Assembly: GCF_007859765.1 (NCBI RefSeq) | Contig: NZ_SIHJ01000001.1 | Span: forward strand, 3,389,156-3,453,155 | From: Posidoniimonas corsicana | GTDB lineage: Bacteria; Planctomycetota; Planctomycetia; Pirellulales; Lacipirellulaceae | DNA: 64,000 nt | Reading direction: 5' to 3' | In this document: positions 26,045 to 35,552 of the stretch, piece by piece | Numbering within the stretch: position 1 is the stretch's first letter | Layout: every line of letters starts with the position of its first letter | Made by a program: the position numbers and the translations under genes | The notes under the pieces: generated by a model | What the model was told of the DNA's origin: nothing | Databases searched by the model: none | What the model saw: the letters and a program-made list of their open reading frames with translations, nothing else

Positions 26045-26377
26045 CGCGTTCTCTCGCTGGGTGGGCGCGTACTCTCACTCGGCGGGTCCGCGCGGTAGCC
26101 CTGGCGACCGGGGCGTCTGCAGAACGCCTGCCGGCCGACGCGCGTCCGCGGGACACGGCCCCTGGTGCCTGGGCGACAGGAAAAGCTGCGCGGCGCGACG
26201 GGGCAGTCCGCGGCGCCTCGCTCTAAACGACTACGGCCGGGCGGCCGGAAGGGTTCGCCCCCGCCCGCCACGGCGTTAGAGCGCCAGACTGGCTACTATA
26301 AAGAGCCCCCAATGGGGTCGCAAGCGGCGCGGCGGCCCACCCGGCAATCGGGCGCCCCGCGGGGCCGGTTGAGCCGG
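26045..26377. other. Intergenic region between tyrS and the ABC operon
   Basis: No gene is supported in these 333 bases. It carries a candidate promoter for the ABC operon and, directly after the tyrS stop, a 12-base perfect palindrome GCCCCGCGGGGC (26353-26364) that could slow or end tyrS transcription. Confidence 0.5.
26295..26323 (-). promoter_or_regulatory. Candidate sigma-70 promoter of the ABC-2 operon
   Basis: On the minus strand TTGCGA (26323-26318) and TATAGT (26300-26295) are separated by 17 bases, matching the consensus boxes at 4/6 and 5/6. The leader to the ATG at 26044 would be about 245 bases. Confidence 0.4.
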
Positions 26378-27655
26378 CTATTCCGCAAATCTTAACAGGG
26401 CGTACCGCTTCTTGCCCGACCGCAGCACCATGACGGTCTCGCTAGCCAGGTCGGCCGTGGTGAGCTGCCGCTTGGGGTCGTCGACCCGGCGGTTGTTGAC
26501 GTAGGCCCCGCCGTTGCCCAGCGTGCGGCGGGCCTCGCCGTTGCTCTTGGACAGGCCGGCCAGCGTGAACGCCTCGAGGATGCCCAGGCCGTCGCCGGCC
26601 AGCCGGTCGCGCGGGACCTCCGTGCTGGGCACGTCGCGGAAGATCGACACCAGCTGCCGGTCGTCCAGCTCGGCGATCTCGGCGCCGAACAGCACCTCAC
26701 TCGCCCGCCGGGCCGCGTCCAGCCCCTCCTGCCCGTGCACCAGCCGGGTCAGCTCCTCGGCAAGCCGCACCTGGCTCTCCCGCTTGGCGGCGTCGTCTTC
26801 GCGCGATTTGTCGAGTGATTCAATCTCCTCGTGCGACAATTCGGTGAGCATCCGCAGGCAGCCGCCGACGTCGGAGTCGTCGACGTTGCGCCAGTACTGG
26901 AAGAACTCGTAGGGGCTGGTCCGGTCCGGCGAGAGCCACACGGCGCCCCCCTCGGTCTTGCCCATCTTCGTGCCGTCCGACTTGGTCAACAGCGGCCAGG
27001 TCTGGCCGAACAGGTGCGCGCCGTGCATCCGGCGGGCCAGGTCGATGCCGGCGGTGATGTTGCCCCACTGGTCGCTGCCGCCGGCCTGCAGCTCGCAGCC
27101 GTGCTCCTTGTACAGGTGCACAAAGTCGTACGCCTGCAGCAGCATGTAGCTGAACTCGGTGTAGGACATGCCGGCGTCACCGCCCAGGCGGCTCTTCACC
27201 GAGTCCTTGGCCAGCATCACGTTGACCGGGAAGTTCTTGCCGATGTCGCGGAGGAACTCCAGGTAGCTCCAGCCGCTGGTCCAGTCGAAGTTGTTCAGCA
27301 GCTTGGCGGTCGGCTTGGCGCCGCCGAAGTCGAGGAACCGCTTCATCTGCTCGCCGATGGCGGCCACGTTCCGCTCGAGGTCGTCCTTGGAGAGCAGGTT
27401 GCGCTCGGCGCTCTTGCCGCTGGGGTCGCCGATCATGCCGGTGGCGCCGCCCACCACCGCCAGCGCGGTGTGCCCCGCCTGCTGGTAGCGCCGCAGCATG
27501 ATGAGACCCATCATGTGGCCCACGTGCAGGCTGTCGGCCGTGGGGTCAAACCCGGCGTACAGCGTGCGCGGCTGCTTGTGCAGCCACGCGGCCAGGCCGT
27601 CGTCGGTGGTCTGGTGGATGAGGCCTCGCCACTGGAGGTCGTCGAAGAACTGCAT
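26378..27655 (-). CDS. tyrS: Tyrosyl-tRNA synthetase
   Basis: A 425-residue class Ic aminoacyl-tRNA synthetase that charges tRNA-Tyr. It has the HIGH motif as HVGH (residues 44-47), tyrosine-pocket segments YAGFDPTADSLH and YDFVHLYKEHGCELQAGGSDQWGN, and the KMSKS loop as KMGKT (230-234). A C-terminal S4-like RNA-binding domain is visible (GGAYVNNRRVDDPKRQLT). The start at 27655 was chosen because the conserved N-terminus (MQFFDDLQWRGLIHQTTD) begins there. The 13 residues upstream are not family-like. Length is normal for bacterial TyrRS. It is separate from galE, which starts 193 bases away on the other strand. Confidence 0.97.
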   Translation of the reverse strand: MQFFDDLQWRGLIHQTTDDGLAAWLHKQPRTLYAGFDPTADSLHVGHMMGLIMLRRYQQAGHTALAVVGGATGMIGDPSGKSAERNLLSKDDLERNVAAIGEQMKRFLDFGGAKPTAKLLNNFDWTSGWSYLEFLRDIGKNFPVNVMLAKDSVKSRLGGDAGMSYTEFSYMLLQAYDFVHLYKEHGCELQAGGSDQWGNITAGIDLARRMHGAHLFGQTWPLLTKSDGTKMGKTEGGAVWLSPDRTSPYEFFQYWRNVDDSDVGGCLRMLTELSHEEIESLDKSREDDAAKRESQVRLAEELTRLVHGQEGLDAARRASEVLFGAEIAELDDRQLVSIFRDVPSTEVPRDRLAGDGLGILEAFTLAGLSKSNGEARRTLGNGGAYVNNRRVDDPKRQLTTADLASETVMVLRSGKKRYALLRFAE

Positions 27656-27848
27656 GCCTGGGCTTCCGCGGATCGTGGTTCGTGAACCGCTCATTGTAAA
27701 GGGGAAGGCGGGAGGCGGAAGGCGGATGGGGGCAGGCGGACGCCCCCACTTGAGCTATGCTGGAGGGCTCGAGCTCGAAGCGGCCGGCACGCGTGGAACC
27801 GCTGCCCCCCTGGAGGCCCTTCTCCGCCACTCCCCTGCCCCTCGCACC

Positions 27849-28829
27849 ATGAACATCCTTGTCACCGGCGGCGCCGGCTACGTTGGCTCCCACGCGGTTA
27901 AGTGCCTGATGGCCAACGGCCACGACGTGTGGGTCTATGACAACCTGGTCTACGGCCACAAGTCGGCCGCGCCCGCCGACCGGCTGGTGGTCGGCGACCT
28001 GCACGAGTCCGAGAAGCTTACCAAGCTGCTGCGCGACAACCAGATTGAGGCGGTCATGCACTTCGCCGCCTACGCCTACGTGGGCGAGTCGGTGACCGAC
28101 CCCGCCAAGTACTACCAGAACAACGTGGTGGGCACGCTCTCGCTGCTGGACGCGATGCGGGAGTGCGGCGTGCAGAAGATCGTCTTCTCCAGCACCTGCG
28201 CCACCTACGGCGTGCCCCAGCAGGTACCGATCCCCGAGGACCACCCCCAGGCGCCCATCAACCCCTACGGCTACACCAAGCTGGTCATCGAGCGGGCGAT
28301 GGAGGACTACCGCCACGCGTACGGGCTGGGCTACGCGGCGCTGCGGTACTTCAACGCGTCGGGCGCGGCGGCGGACGGGTCGATTGGCGAGGACCACGAT
28401 CCCGAGACCCACCTCATCCCGCTGATCCTGGATGTGGCGCTCGGCAAGCGGGACTCGATCACGGTGTTCGGCACCGACTACCCAACGCCTGACGGGTCGT
28501 GCATCCGCGACTACATCCACGTCGACGACCTGGCCGACGCGCACCTGGCGGCGCTCAACAAGCTGGCGCCGGGCAAGTCGCTGAAGCTGAACCTGGGCAC
28601 CGGCCGCGGCGCGAGCGTCAAAGAAGTGATCGAGCTGTGCGAGGAGGTCACCGGCAAGGAGATCGCCACCCTGCTCGGGGAGCGACGCGAGGGGGACCCG
28701 CCGGAGCTGGTCGCCAATCCCAAGACCGCCGAGGACGCGATCGGCTGGAAGGCGAAGCGGTCGATGCGAGAAACCATCGAGTCCGCCTGGGCCTGGCACT
28801 CGGCCCACCCGGACGGCTACGCCGACTGA
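27849..28829 (+). CDS. galE: UDP-glucose 4-epimerase
   Basis: A 326-residue extended short-chain dehydrogenase that interconverts UDP-glucose and UDP-galactose for sugar catabolism and cell-surface polysaccharide synthesis. It has the NAD-binding TGGAGYVG (6-13), the active-site SSTCATYG (114-121) and the catalytic Tyr140-x3-Lys144 in INPYGYTK. It also has the GalE-type substrate segment RYFNASGAAADGSIGEDHDPETH. Start is the ATG at 27849, since the frame upstream of it is not family-like. Related UDP-glucuronate epimerases are possible, but the GEDHDPETHLIP stretch favours GalE. It is a single-gene unit next to a tRNA gene. Confidence 0.93.
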   Translation: MNILVTGGAGYVGSHAVKCLMANGHDVWVYDNLVYGHKSAAPADRLVVGDLHESEKLTKLLRDNQIEAVMHFAAYAYVGESVTDPAKYYQNNVVGTLSLLDAMRECGVQKIVFSSTCATYGVPQQVPIPEDHPQAPINPYGYTKLVIERAMEDYRHAYGLGYAALRYFNASGAAADGSIGEDHDPETHLIPLILDVALGKRDSITVFGTDYPTPDGSCIRDYIHVDDLADAHLAALNKLAPGKSLKLNLGTGRGASVKEVIELCEEVTGKEIATLLGERREGDPPELVANPKTAEDAIGWKAKRSMRETIESAWAWHSAHPDGYAD

Positions 28830-28851
28830 CGCCCCGCGGGCGTTACAAGAG

Positions 28852-28922
28852 AGCGGGTGAAGGGAATCGAACCCTCGTCTAAAGCTTGGGAAGCTTTCGT
28901 TCTACCATTGAACTACACCCGC
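28852..28922 (-). tRNA. tRNA-Gly (CCC anticodon)
   Basis: A 71-base cloverleaf on the minus strand. Acceptor arms are GCGGGTG and CACCCGC. The D-arm is GTTC/GAAC with loop AATGGTA. The anticodon stem AAAGC/GCTTT carries loop TTCCCAA, so the anticodon is CCC. The T-arm is GAGGG/CCCTT with loop TTCGATT, and the discriminator is T. The 3' CCA is not encoded (CTC follows), so it must be added by the enzyme encoded at 12156-13409. It reads codon GGG. Confidence 0.97.
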
Positions 28923-29236
28923 TTGTCGGTCCCGCTTGCGGGCCCTGTCTAACGCCGCCGGTCACCGGCGACGGTGTTTGGATTGTACTTCTGGCCGCGG
29001 GCGTGGGAAAGCTGCAATCCGCGTCGGTCGACCGCCGCGCCGCGGGCGGCTTCCGGTTCTGCGGTTTCGGTCAGCCGTCCGGCCCCCTGTCCGCACTCAG
29101 GGGCGACGAACTATCTTCTGTTCCAATCAGGTTCGTCGTACAAAACAGGCCACTCGTGTGGTCAAATTAACGGGGGCATCGGCTGGGCCTTTCGGATCGG
29201 CGCGCGGAGCGAGCGTAACCGGCCCCGCCCGCCTAA

Positions 29237-29273
29237 GTTTTGTCCGCTGGTGTTGGCTACGATCGGACAAAAC
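29237..29273. repeat. GTTTTGTCC-type inverted repeat, copy 3 (perfect)
   Basis: GTTTTGTCCG (29237-29246) and CGGACAAAAC (29264-29273) form a perfect 10-base dyad with a 17-base spacer. It is the best copy in the window. Confidence 0.8.
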
Positions 29274-29356
29274 CCACCGCCTGCAGCACTTGATCCCCGC
29301 CGTAAGTGGTTTGTTGTCATGATGATACGAAGCCCCGCCCGAGAGGCGTCCGGAGG

Positions 29357-29391
29357 GTTTTGTCCGCTTCGATCGTGTTTTTGGACAAAAC
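29357..29391. repeat. GTTTTGTCC-type inverted repeat, copy 4 (perfect)
   Basis: GTTTTGTCC (29357-29365) and GGACAAAAC (29383-29391) form a perfect 9-base dyad, again with a 17-base spacer. The spacer sequence differs from that of copy 3, so only the arms and the distance are conserved. Confidence 0.8.
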
Positions 29392-29512
29392 TCCGCCGGC
29401 ACGATGAAACGCTGCTCCGGCCATCGGTGTGTAGAGGTGAAGCAGCCCGACACCTACCTGGCCAGACCTATCTCCAGCCCGGCCACCCACACGCCCTGCG
29501 GAACCCGCTCAG

Positions 29513-30541
29513 TTGAAAGCACTAGTTAAGCAGCACGCCGAGCCCGGACTGTGGCTCGAGGACGTGCCGGAACCGACCATCGGCATCAACGACGTGCTGA
29601 TCCGCGTGCTGAAGACCGGCATCTGCGGCACGGACGTCCACATCTACAACTGGGACCGCTGGGCGCAGAAGACGATTCCCGTGCCGATGGTCGTGGGCCA
29701 CGAGTTCGTCGGCGAGATTGTCGAGGTCGGCTCCAACGTGAACGACTTCCACGCCGGCGACCTGGTCAGCGGCGAGGGCCACGTGGTGTGCGGCCGCTGC
29801 CGCAACTGCATGGCCGGCCGCCGGCACCTGTGCAAGGACACCAAGGGCGTGGGGGTGAACCGGCCGGGGGCGTTTGCGGAGTACCTATCGCTTCCGATGA
29901 CCAACGTCTGGCGGCACCACGCGGGGGTCGAACTCGACGTGGCGGCGGTGTTCGACCCGCTGGGCAACGCGGTGCACACGGCTCTGTCGTTCCCGGTGCT
30001 GGGCGAGGACGTGCTGATCACCGGCGCCGGCCCGATCGGCATCATGGCCGCCGCCGTGGTGCGGCACGCCGGCGCACGGCACGTCGTCATCACCGACGTG
30101 AACCCGCACCGGCTGGAGATCGCCGAGCGGGTGGGCGTCACCCGCGCGGTGGACGTGCGATCGACCACCTACGCCGATATCCAACGGGAGCTCGGCATGC
30201 TCGAGGGCTTCGACGTGGGCCTGGAGATGTCGGGAAACCCCGCCGCGTTCCGCGACATGCTGGCCAACATGTGCCACGGCGGCAAGATCGCGATGCTCGG
30301 CATCCCCGAGGACGAGATTGCAATCGACTGGAACGAGGTCGTGTTCAACATGCTCACGATCAAGGGCATCTACGGCCGCGAGATGTACGAGACCTGGTAC
30401 AAGATGAGCGTCATGATCGACAGCGGGCTGGACATCGGCCCGGTGATCACCCACCGCATGCCGTACAGTGAGTTCCAAGCAGGCTTTGACATTATGCGGT
30501 CCGGCAAGTCGGGCAAGATCATCCTGGACTGGGCCAGCTAG
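29513..30541 (+). CDS. tdh: L-threonine 3-dehydrogenase
   Basis: A 342-residue zinc-dependent medium-chain dehydrogenase. It oxidises L-threonine to 2-amino-3-oxobutanoate with NAD+. Catalytic zinc ligands Cys38, His63 and Glu64 ([13 protein letters not shown]) and structural zinc ligands Cys93, Cys96, Cys99 and Cys107 fall at the same numbers as in E. coli Tdh. The Rossmann motif is GAGPIG. The start is a TTG at 29513 (MKALVKQ), since no ATG or GTG fits and the family begins exactly here. The ribosome binding site is weak (GCGGAA), so translation may be limited. The product is unstable and is passed to Kbl, encoded 47 bases downstream. Confidence 0.95.
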   Translation: MKALVKQHAEPGLWLEDVPEPTIGINDVLIRVLKTGICGTDVHIYNWDRWAQKTIPVPMVVGHEFVGEIVEVGSNVNDFHAGDLVSGEGHVVCGRCRNCMAGRRHLCKDTKGVGVNRPGAFAEYLSLPMTNVWRHHAGVELDVAAVFDPLGNAVHTALSFPVLGEDVLITGAGPIGIMAAAVVRHAGARHVVITDVNPHRLEIAERVGVTRAVDVRSTTYADIQRELGMLEGFDVGLEMSGNPAAFRDMLANMCHGGKIAMLGIPEDEIAIDWNEVVFNMLTIKGIYGREMYETWYKMSVMIDSGLDIGPVITHRMPYSEFQAGFDIMRSGKSGKIILDWAS

Positions 30542-30588
30542 CGGCGGCGCCTGGAACCCTTCTATCCACGAATACCCAAGAGAACCCC

Positions 30589-31776
30589 GTGGCATCTACT
30601 ACCGAGCCCGTCGAGCGCCAGCTCACCGAAATCCGCGACGCCGGCCTGTACAAGAACGAGCGTCTGATCGAGTCGCCCCAGCGGGCGCACATCACCGTCG
30701 GCGAGGGCCGTGAGGTGCTGAACATGTGCGCCAACAACTACCTGGGCTTGGCGGACCATCCGGAGATTATCAAGGCCGCGCACGAGTACCTTGACCGGTG
30801 GGGCTACGGGCTTTCGTCGGTGCGGTTCATCTGCGGTACGCAGACGTGCCACAAGGAGCTGGAGCGGGCGGTCAGCAGCTTCCTGGGCACCGAGGACACT
30901 ATCCTGTACTCCTCCTGCTTCGACGCCAACGGCGGGCTGTTCGAGACGCTCCTCGGCCCGGAAGACGCCGTGATCAGCGACGAGCTGAACCACGCGTCCA
31001 TCATCGATGGGGTGCGGCTCTGCAAGGCCAAGCGTCTGCGGTACAAGACCTGCGACATGGCGGACCTCGAGGAGAAGCTCAAGGAGGCCGACGCCGCCGG
31101 CGCCCGGACCAAGCTGATCACCACCGACGGCGTGTTCAGCATGGACGGCAGCGTGGCCAAGCTCGACCAGGTCTGCGACCTGGCCGACAAGTACAACGCG
31201 CTGGTGCACTTCGACGACTGTCACGCCACCGGGTTCTGGGGCCCGACCGGCCGCGGCACGCACGAGCACTGCGGGGTGGTCGACCGGATCGACATCACCA
31301 CCGGCACGTTCGGCAAGGCGCTCGGCGGCGCCAGCGGCGGCTACACCAGCGGACGGAAGGAGATCGTCGAGCTGCTTCGGCAGCGGTCGCGGCCCTACCT
31401 GTTCTCCAACACGATCGCGCCGCCGATTGTCGGCGGCTCCCTCGCGGCGCTGCGGATCGCAGGCGAGTCGACCGAGCTCCGCGACAAGCTGATGCAGAAC
31501 ACCGCCTACTTCCGCGAGGCGATGGGGTCCGCCGGCTTCAACATCCTGCCGGGCGAGCACCCAATTGTGCCCATCATGCTGGGCGACTCGAAGCTCGCCT
31601 CGGCGATGGCCGACAAGCTGCTGGAACTGGGCGTGTACGTGATCGGGTTCTCCTACCCGGTCGTGCCGATGGAGAAGGCGCGGATCCGCGTGCAGATCTC
31701 CGCGGCCCACAGCGCCGAAGACCTGGAGCAGGCGGTCGAGAGGTTCAAGCAGGCCAAGGCGGCGGTCGCGGCCTAG
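30589..31776 (+). CDS. kbl: Glycine C-acetyltransferase (2-amino-3-ketobutyrate CoA ligase)
   Basis: A 395-residue PLP enzyme of the alpha-oxoamine synthase family. It cleaves 2-amino-3-oxobutanoate with CoA into glycine and acetyl-CoA, completing threonine breakdown with Tdh. PLP lysine is Lys243 in [32 protein letters not shown] contains the PLP-pyridine aspartate and a conserved His. [17 protein letters not shown] is typical of Kbl rather than BioF or HemA. A GTG start at 30589 follows AAGAGAA. The gene ends in CTAG, which also contains the stop codon of the convergent sdaA gene. Confidence 0.95.
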   Translation: MASTTEPVERQLTEIRDAGLYKNERLIESPQRAHITVGEGREVLNMCANNYLGLADHPEIIKAAHEYLDRWGYGLSSVRFICGTQTCHKELERAVSSFLGTEDTILYSSCFDANGGLFETLLGPEDAVISDELNHASIIDGVRLCKAKRLRYKTCDMADLEEKLKEADAAGARTKLITTDGVFSMDGSVAKLDQVCDLADKYNALVHFDDCHATGFWGPTGRGTHEHCGVVDRIDITTGTFGKALGGASGGYTSGRKEIVELLRQRSRPYLFSNTIAPPIVGGSLAALRIAGESTELRDKLMQNTAYFREAMGSAGFNILPGEHPIVPIMLGDSKLASAMADKLLELGVYVIGFSYPVVPMEKARIRVQISAAHSAEDLEQAVERFKQAKAAVAA

Positions 31777-33218
31777 CACTCGCTGACGTTGACCGGGATC
31801 TGGATCGCGAGGCCGCCCTCGGAGGTCTCTTTGTACTTGGAGTTCATGTCGAGCGCGGTGTTCCACATCGTCCGGATCACCGCGTCCAGCGACACCCGCG
31901 CGTCGGCCGGGTCGCGTTGCAGAGCCAGCCGGGCGGCGGTGATCGCCTTCATCGCGCCGAACACGTTCCGCTCGATGCACGGGATCTGCACCAGTCCACG
32001 GATCGGGTCGCACGTCATGCCAAGGTGGTGCTCCATGGCGATCTCCGCGGCGGCGGCGGCCTGCTGGGGTGTCCCGCCCAGGCCCTCGGCCAAGGCCGCG
32101 GCGGCCATCGCCGACGAGACGCCGATCTCCGCCTGGCAGCCCCCCATCGCGGCGGAGATCGTGGCGCCCTTCTTGAACAGGCAGCCGATCTCGCCCGCGG
32201 TGAGCAGGAACCGCCGCAAAGCGGACTGATCGGCGCCGCGGAACAGCCGGAAGTAGAGCAGCACCGCCGGGATGACGCCGGCCGCGCCGTTGGTGGGCGC
32301 GGTCACCACGCGGCCGAACGCGGCGTTCTCTTCGTTCACCGCCAGCGCGAAACAACTCACCCAGTCGAGGGTCGCCTGAAAGTCCTCCGTTTGGTCACCG
32401 ATCGCGTCAAGCCAGGCGTCCGCTCCGCCAGGTTCCCCGGATGAATCGCCGAGCATCCGCTGCGCGATGTCGGCGGCCCGGCGTTTCACTCCCAACCCGC
32501 CCGGCAGCACACCGTGGGCGTGGCAGCCGCGGTAGACACACTGGATCATGACCGAAGAGATTCGGTCCAGCCCGGCTTCAACCTGGGCCTTGGTGCTCCA
32601 CGCCAGCTCGTTGCGCATCACCACGCCGCTGATCGGGAGCCCGGTGGAAGCGCAGTGCGCTAGCAGCTCGTCCGCAGTGTCGACGGGGAACTCGAGGTTC
32701 GCATCACAAACGGGCGGGGTCTCCCCTTCCTGCACGACAAACCCACCACCAACCGAGTAAAACGTTGCCTCGCACCGCTCGCCGGAGCCGAACTCAGCCG
32801 CGAAGGTCATGCCGTTGGGATGGGCCGGGAGCTGCTGGTCCGTGTGGAACTGGATGTCGGCTGAGGGGTCGAAGTCGACCGCTCCGCCGTTCGCCAGCGG
32901 CAGCCGACTCTGCTTTGCGATGTCGGCAATGACACCGGCAATCTGCTCGGTCGGGAAGGTCTCGGGATCGGCGCCGGTCAGGCCCATCTGAACCGCGATG
33001 TCCGTGCCGTGTCCCTTGCCGGTCTTGGCCAGAGAGCCGTAGAGGTGAACCTGGATGCGGTTGACTGTGGAGGCATCGGCGCCAAGCAAACCGACAAACC
33101 GCTTTGCCGCCAGCCACGGACCGAGCGTGTGCGAACTCGACGGCCCGACGCCGACCTTCAGCATATGGAAGATGCTCAGCCGTTCGGCCGGCCTAAACGT
33201 CGTGCTGTAAGGAGTCAT
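31773..33218 (-). CDS. sdaA: L-serine ammonia-lyase (iron-sulfur type, single chain)
   Basis: A 481-residue L-serine dehydratase with the beta domain fused in front of the alpha domain. It converts serine to pyruvate and ammonia. The beta domain shows [17 protein letters not shown]. The alpha domain carries the cluster-binding cysteines in [33 protein letters not shown] and the active-site loop [14 protein letters not shown]. The start at 33218 is chosen because family similarity begins there. The 66 in-frame residues upstream look non-coding. No clear Shine-Dalgarno precedes it, so translation may be leaderless or depend on another start. It faces kbl tail to tail and overlaps it by four bases. 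Together the three genes feed threonine and serine carbon to acetyl-CoA and pyruvate. Confidence 0.93.
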   Translation of the reverse strand: MTPYSTTFRPAERLSIFHMLKVGVGPSSSHTLGPWLAAKRFVGLLGADASTVNRIQVHLYGSLAKTGKGHGTDIAVQMGLTGADPETFPTEQIAGVIADIAKQSRLPLANGGAVDFDPSADIQFHTDQQLPAHPNGMTFAAEFGSGERCEATFYSVGGGFVVQEGETPPVCDANLEFPVDTADELLAHCASTGLPISGVVMRNELAWSTKAQVEAGLDRISSVMIQCVYRGCHAHGVLPGGLGVKRRAADIAQRMLGDSSGEPGGADAWLDAIGDQTEDFQATLDWVSCFALAVNEENAAFGRVVTAPTNGAAGVIPAVLLYFRLFRGADQSALRRFLLTAGEIGCLFKKGATISAAMGGCQAEIGVSSAMAAAALAEGLGGTPQQAAAAAEIAMEHHLGMTCDPIRGLVQIPCIERNVFGAMKAITAARLALQRDPADARVSLDAVIRTMWNTALDMNSKYKETSEGGLAIQIPVNVSEC

Positions 33219-33573
33219 GGCAACGCAGGTGCGGGGCTGCAAGCTGAGGTTGCCAATTGCGGCATCACGTGGCCCGCAGCGGCTTCCTGTGATGTGAATG
33301 GTACCGTCCGTCAGCAAGACGTGCCCAGCACGGAATCCGGGGGCAGCGATGTCAGCGGCACCCGATACGAGATCAGATGGGGCGTCCAAGGACCGCAAGC
33401 TCACGGATTTCCACATTAAGTTGTCGGGGCGGGCGGGTTGGGACAGGCCGGTTGGTCTGGGGCGCCTAGGAAGCCCCGGGGATGCCGCCGCGGTAAGATT
33501 CCTCTAGCGGATCATTCCCAAGGCGCGTAACCTCCGCCCTTCCGTCCGAACTCAACCACGCGACCGGTGGGCT
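33219..33573. other. Divergent intergenic region between sdaA and the C25 peptidase gene
   Basis: I see no gene, strong hairpin or clear promoter boxes in these 355 bases. Both flanking genes must be transcribed from here. Confidence 0.45.
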
Positions 33574-34755
33574 ATGTGGCGCCAACTCCTGCTGCTGCTC
33601 TTGATTCCCCCTGCGTCGACAGCCGCCCGTGCGGCCGACACGCTGGTCGTGACGCCCGATTCCTTCAGGCCTGCACTCGCCAAGTGGCTGGAACTGCGGC
33701 GGGGCCAGGGCCATGCCATTGAGGTGGTGCGCCCTCCTCAGACGGCGGAGGGCCTCGCGCAGGCCATCGCAGACGCGGCGGCCAGCGGTGACCTTGAGCA
33801 TGTCGTGCTGGTGGGCGACGCACCCAACCAAGGCTCATGCTTCCCTGATGCGATCCCCACCGACTACCGCCCGGCGCCGGTCAGCAAGCAGTACAGCGGC
33901 GAAGCGTTGATCGCCACCGACAACCCGTTTGCCGACCTGGACGACGACACGGCGCCTGAGTTGGCGGTCGGCAGGATCCCGTGCCGCACACCCAGTGAGC
34001 TGGCGGCCTACCTTGACCGGGTTATCTCACACGAGCAGAAGGCCACCGCAACTACGCGGCTCAACCTGGTCGCCTCGCCCGGCCGGTTCTCGCCGCTGAT
34101 CGACTCGATGATCGAGCTGACCGCTCACCAGGCGTTCAGGCAGCTGACTCCCAAGCACGTGGTCCTGAACGCCATCTACAACTCCTCCACTAGCGCCCAC
34201 TTCCCAGACCGGCCATTCCGCCAGGCGGTCCTCGACGGGCTGGGCGAGCCCGCCCTCGCGTGGATTTACCTAGGGCACGCGACGCACAACGGGCTCGACC
34301 GGGTAGAGCCGGTGGCGGCGGCGCCCCAGATGCTTACCTGCGGCGACCTACGCCGCGACGCCCCGCCCGGCGTAGGCCCGGTCCTCGCGGCGCTGCTGGC
34401 TTGCGAGACCGGCCGGATCGACGGGCCCGACGAGTGCCTGGCCGAGTCGATGCTGCTGTGCCCGAGCGGCCCACTGGCTGTAGTCGCAAGCTCGCGGGTC
34501 TGCATGCCCTACGGCAACAGCGTGCTCGGCATGGAGCTTCTGAGCCGCCTGTTCGACCAGCCGGTGAGCATTGGCCTGTGCGTGCGGGACGGGAAGCGTC
34601 GAGCGCTCGCGCCCGATTCGGAACTGCCGCTGCGCGCGTCGGTGAAGCAGCTGGGGTTGGGCGCCTCGCCCAACGCGGACCGGCTCGACGCGGAAGTAGA
34701 AGAGCACGTGCTCATGTACAACCTGCTCGGCGACCCGCTGCTGCGGGTGCACTAG
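33574..34755 (+). CDS. Secreted gingipain-like (C25 family, clan CD) cysteine peptidase
   Basis: A 393-residue protein with a signal peptide (MWRQLLLLLLIPPASTAARA). The mature part has the C25/caspase-like fold signatures. LVVTPDSFRPALAKWLELR is the first strand. VVLVGDAPNQ and VGRIPCRT follow. The catalytic His is His235 in YLGHATHNG and the catalytic Cys is Cys277 in LLACETGRID. It ends with the family-typical NLLGDPLLRVH. The His-Cys separation (42 residues) is in the expected range. At under 400 residues it is close to a minimal catalytic unit and lacks the adhesin and sorting domains of true gingipains. It probably cleaves extracellular or periplasmic protein, with unknown specificity. 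It is a single-gene unit. Confidence 0.8.
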   Translation: MWRQLLLLLLIPPASTAARAADTLVVTPDSFRPALAKWLELRRGQGHAIEVVRPPQTAEGLAQAIADAAASGDLEHVVLVGDAPNQGSCFPDAIPTDYRPAPVSKQYSGEALIATDNPFADLDDDTAPELAVGRIPCRTPSELAAYLDRVISHEQKATATTRLNLVASPGRFSPLIDSMIELTAHQAFRQLTPKHVVLNAIYNSSTSAHFPDRPFRQAVLDGLGEPALAWIYLGHATHNGLDRVEPVAAAPQMLTCGDLRRDAPPGVGPVLAALLACETGRIDGPDECLAESMLLCPSGPLAVVASSRVCMPYGNSVLGMELLSRLFDQPVSIGLCVRDGKRRALAPDSELPLRASVKQLGLGASPNADRLDAEVEEHVLMYNLLGDPLLRVH

Positions 34756-34765
34756 CGCGTAGAAA

Positions 34766-34794
34766 ACCGGCCGCGTGCTGGGCACGCGGCCGGT
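34766..34794 (-). terminator. Rho-independent terminator of the PEP-CTERM gene
   Basis: 12-base arms ACCGGCCGCGTG (34766-34777) and CACGCGGCCGGT (34783-34794) with a 5-base loop. On the minus strand it is followed by TTTTCTAC. It ends the gene whose stop is at 34839 and may also stop plus-strand transcripts of the peptidase gene. Confidence 0.8.
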
Positions 34795-34838
34795 GTGGTC
34801 GCTTCGGTTGCCGACGAAGGGTTGCTCCGTCAGAGAAG

Positions 34839-35552
34839 CTAGGACCGCCGACGTCCGCCGGTTGCCACCCCCGCAAGGCCCAGGGCCAACAGCGCAACGG
34901 CCGCCGGCTCGGGGACGAATTCCTGCGAGAACGTCTGATCGACAAACGACATGGTGGCGTCGTTTGTAAAAGCGAACGCGAGGATATCCTTCTGGACCTT
35001 CAGGGTCTTGTAGCCCTTGTCGAACGTGGTCCAGTCGGCCAGCCGAGTGATGTCCTCGGTGTCGGACTTCTTGTCCTGGATATCCATAGTGAACTCGCCG
35101 TTCACTCCTAGCGGCAGGAAGGTCTCCACCACTGCGATGGAACCGATGGCGCCCTGATCCCTGCCCACAATCCGGGTGTTGCCCTGAATGTGCGCGTCGG
35201 TAATCAGGTACTGCGGGTCGAGCACCGTCACCGTGTAGGTGAGCAGCGCATCGGATCCGCCCTGCGTGAACGTCGAATCCTGGAAGGCGCCCTGGAACCG
35301 AATTCCAAAGTTGCCGTCGTCGTCAGAAATAGGAATCACGTTGACGCCTTCGGCCGGCGGCATGTCACCGGTGAAGGCGTAGGTAAACTCGGTGAATTCC
35401 TTGTCCCCGACGACAACCGAACCGCCGCCGATGAGATCGGACAACGCAACAGATGCGCCGAGGATAGTTGCGGCCTGGCCGCTCGTTGCAGACGCAAACG
35501 CAGCAACGAGCACGGCGAGCACGCCGACCAGCCGCAAGGGAGTCTTCTTCAT
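34839..35552 (-). CDS. PEP-CTERM protein of unknown function
   Basis: A 237-residue exported protein. The signal peptide is MKKTPLRLVGVLAVLVAAFA followed by a cleavage region near GQAA. The C-terminal sorting signal has VPEP, a hydrophobic stretch AAVALLALGLAGVA and the basic end GGRRRS, which is the exosortase/PEP-CTERM pattern. The middle is a beta-rich, cysteine-free domain of about 190 residues (GEFTMDIQDKKSDTEDITR) that I cannot name. The start at 35552 was chosen because the upstream in-frame extension lacks signal-peptide character and AAAGGA lies ahead of this ATG. No exosortase gene lies in the window. Confidence 0.88.
   Translation of the reverse strand: MKKTPLRLVGVLAVLVAAFASATSGQAATILGASVALSDLIGGGSVVVGDKEFTEFTYAFTGDMPPAEGVNVIPISDDDGNFGIRFQGAFQDSTFTQGGSDALLTYTVTVLDPQYLITDAHIQGNTRIVGRDQGAIGSIAVVETFLPLGVNGEFTMDIQDKKSDTEDITRLADWTTFDKGYKTLKVQKDILAFAFTNDATMSFVDQTFSQEFVPEPAAVALLALGLAGVATGGRRRS

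Larger units (their letters stand above)
28923..29512. other. Non-coding region upstream of tdh with a pair of inverted-repeat elements
   Basis: No gene is supported. The region contains two GTTTTGTCC-type inverted repeats (29237-29273 and 29357-29391), 120 bases apart, with AAGTGGTTT (29320-29328) between them. It is the same organisation as at 3.2-3.4 kb. I looked for a glycine riboswitch ahead of tdh-kbl and found none. Confidence 0.6.

Noticed and set aside
29400-29512. Possible glycine riboswitch ahead of tdh-kbl
   Set aside because: I searched by eye for the conserved purine-rich aptamer core and paired stems and found none. The hairpins present are the GTTTTGTCC dyads.
28974-29516. 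Plus-strand open frame of about 180 codons before tdh
   Set aside because: It spans the inverted-repeat elements, lacks a ribosome binding site and any domain, and its composition does not fit the other genes.
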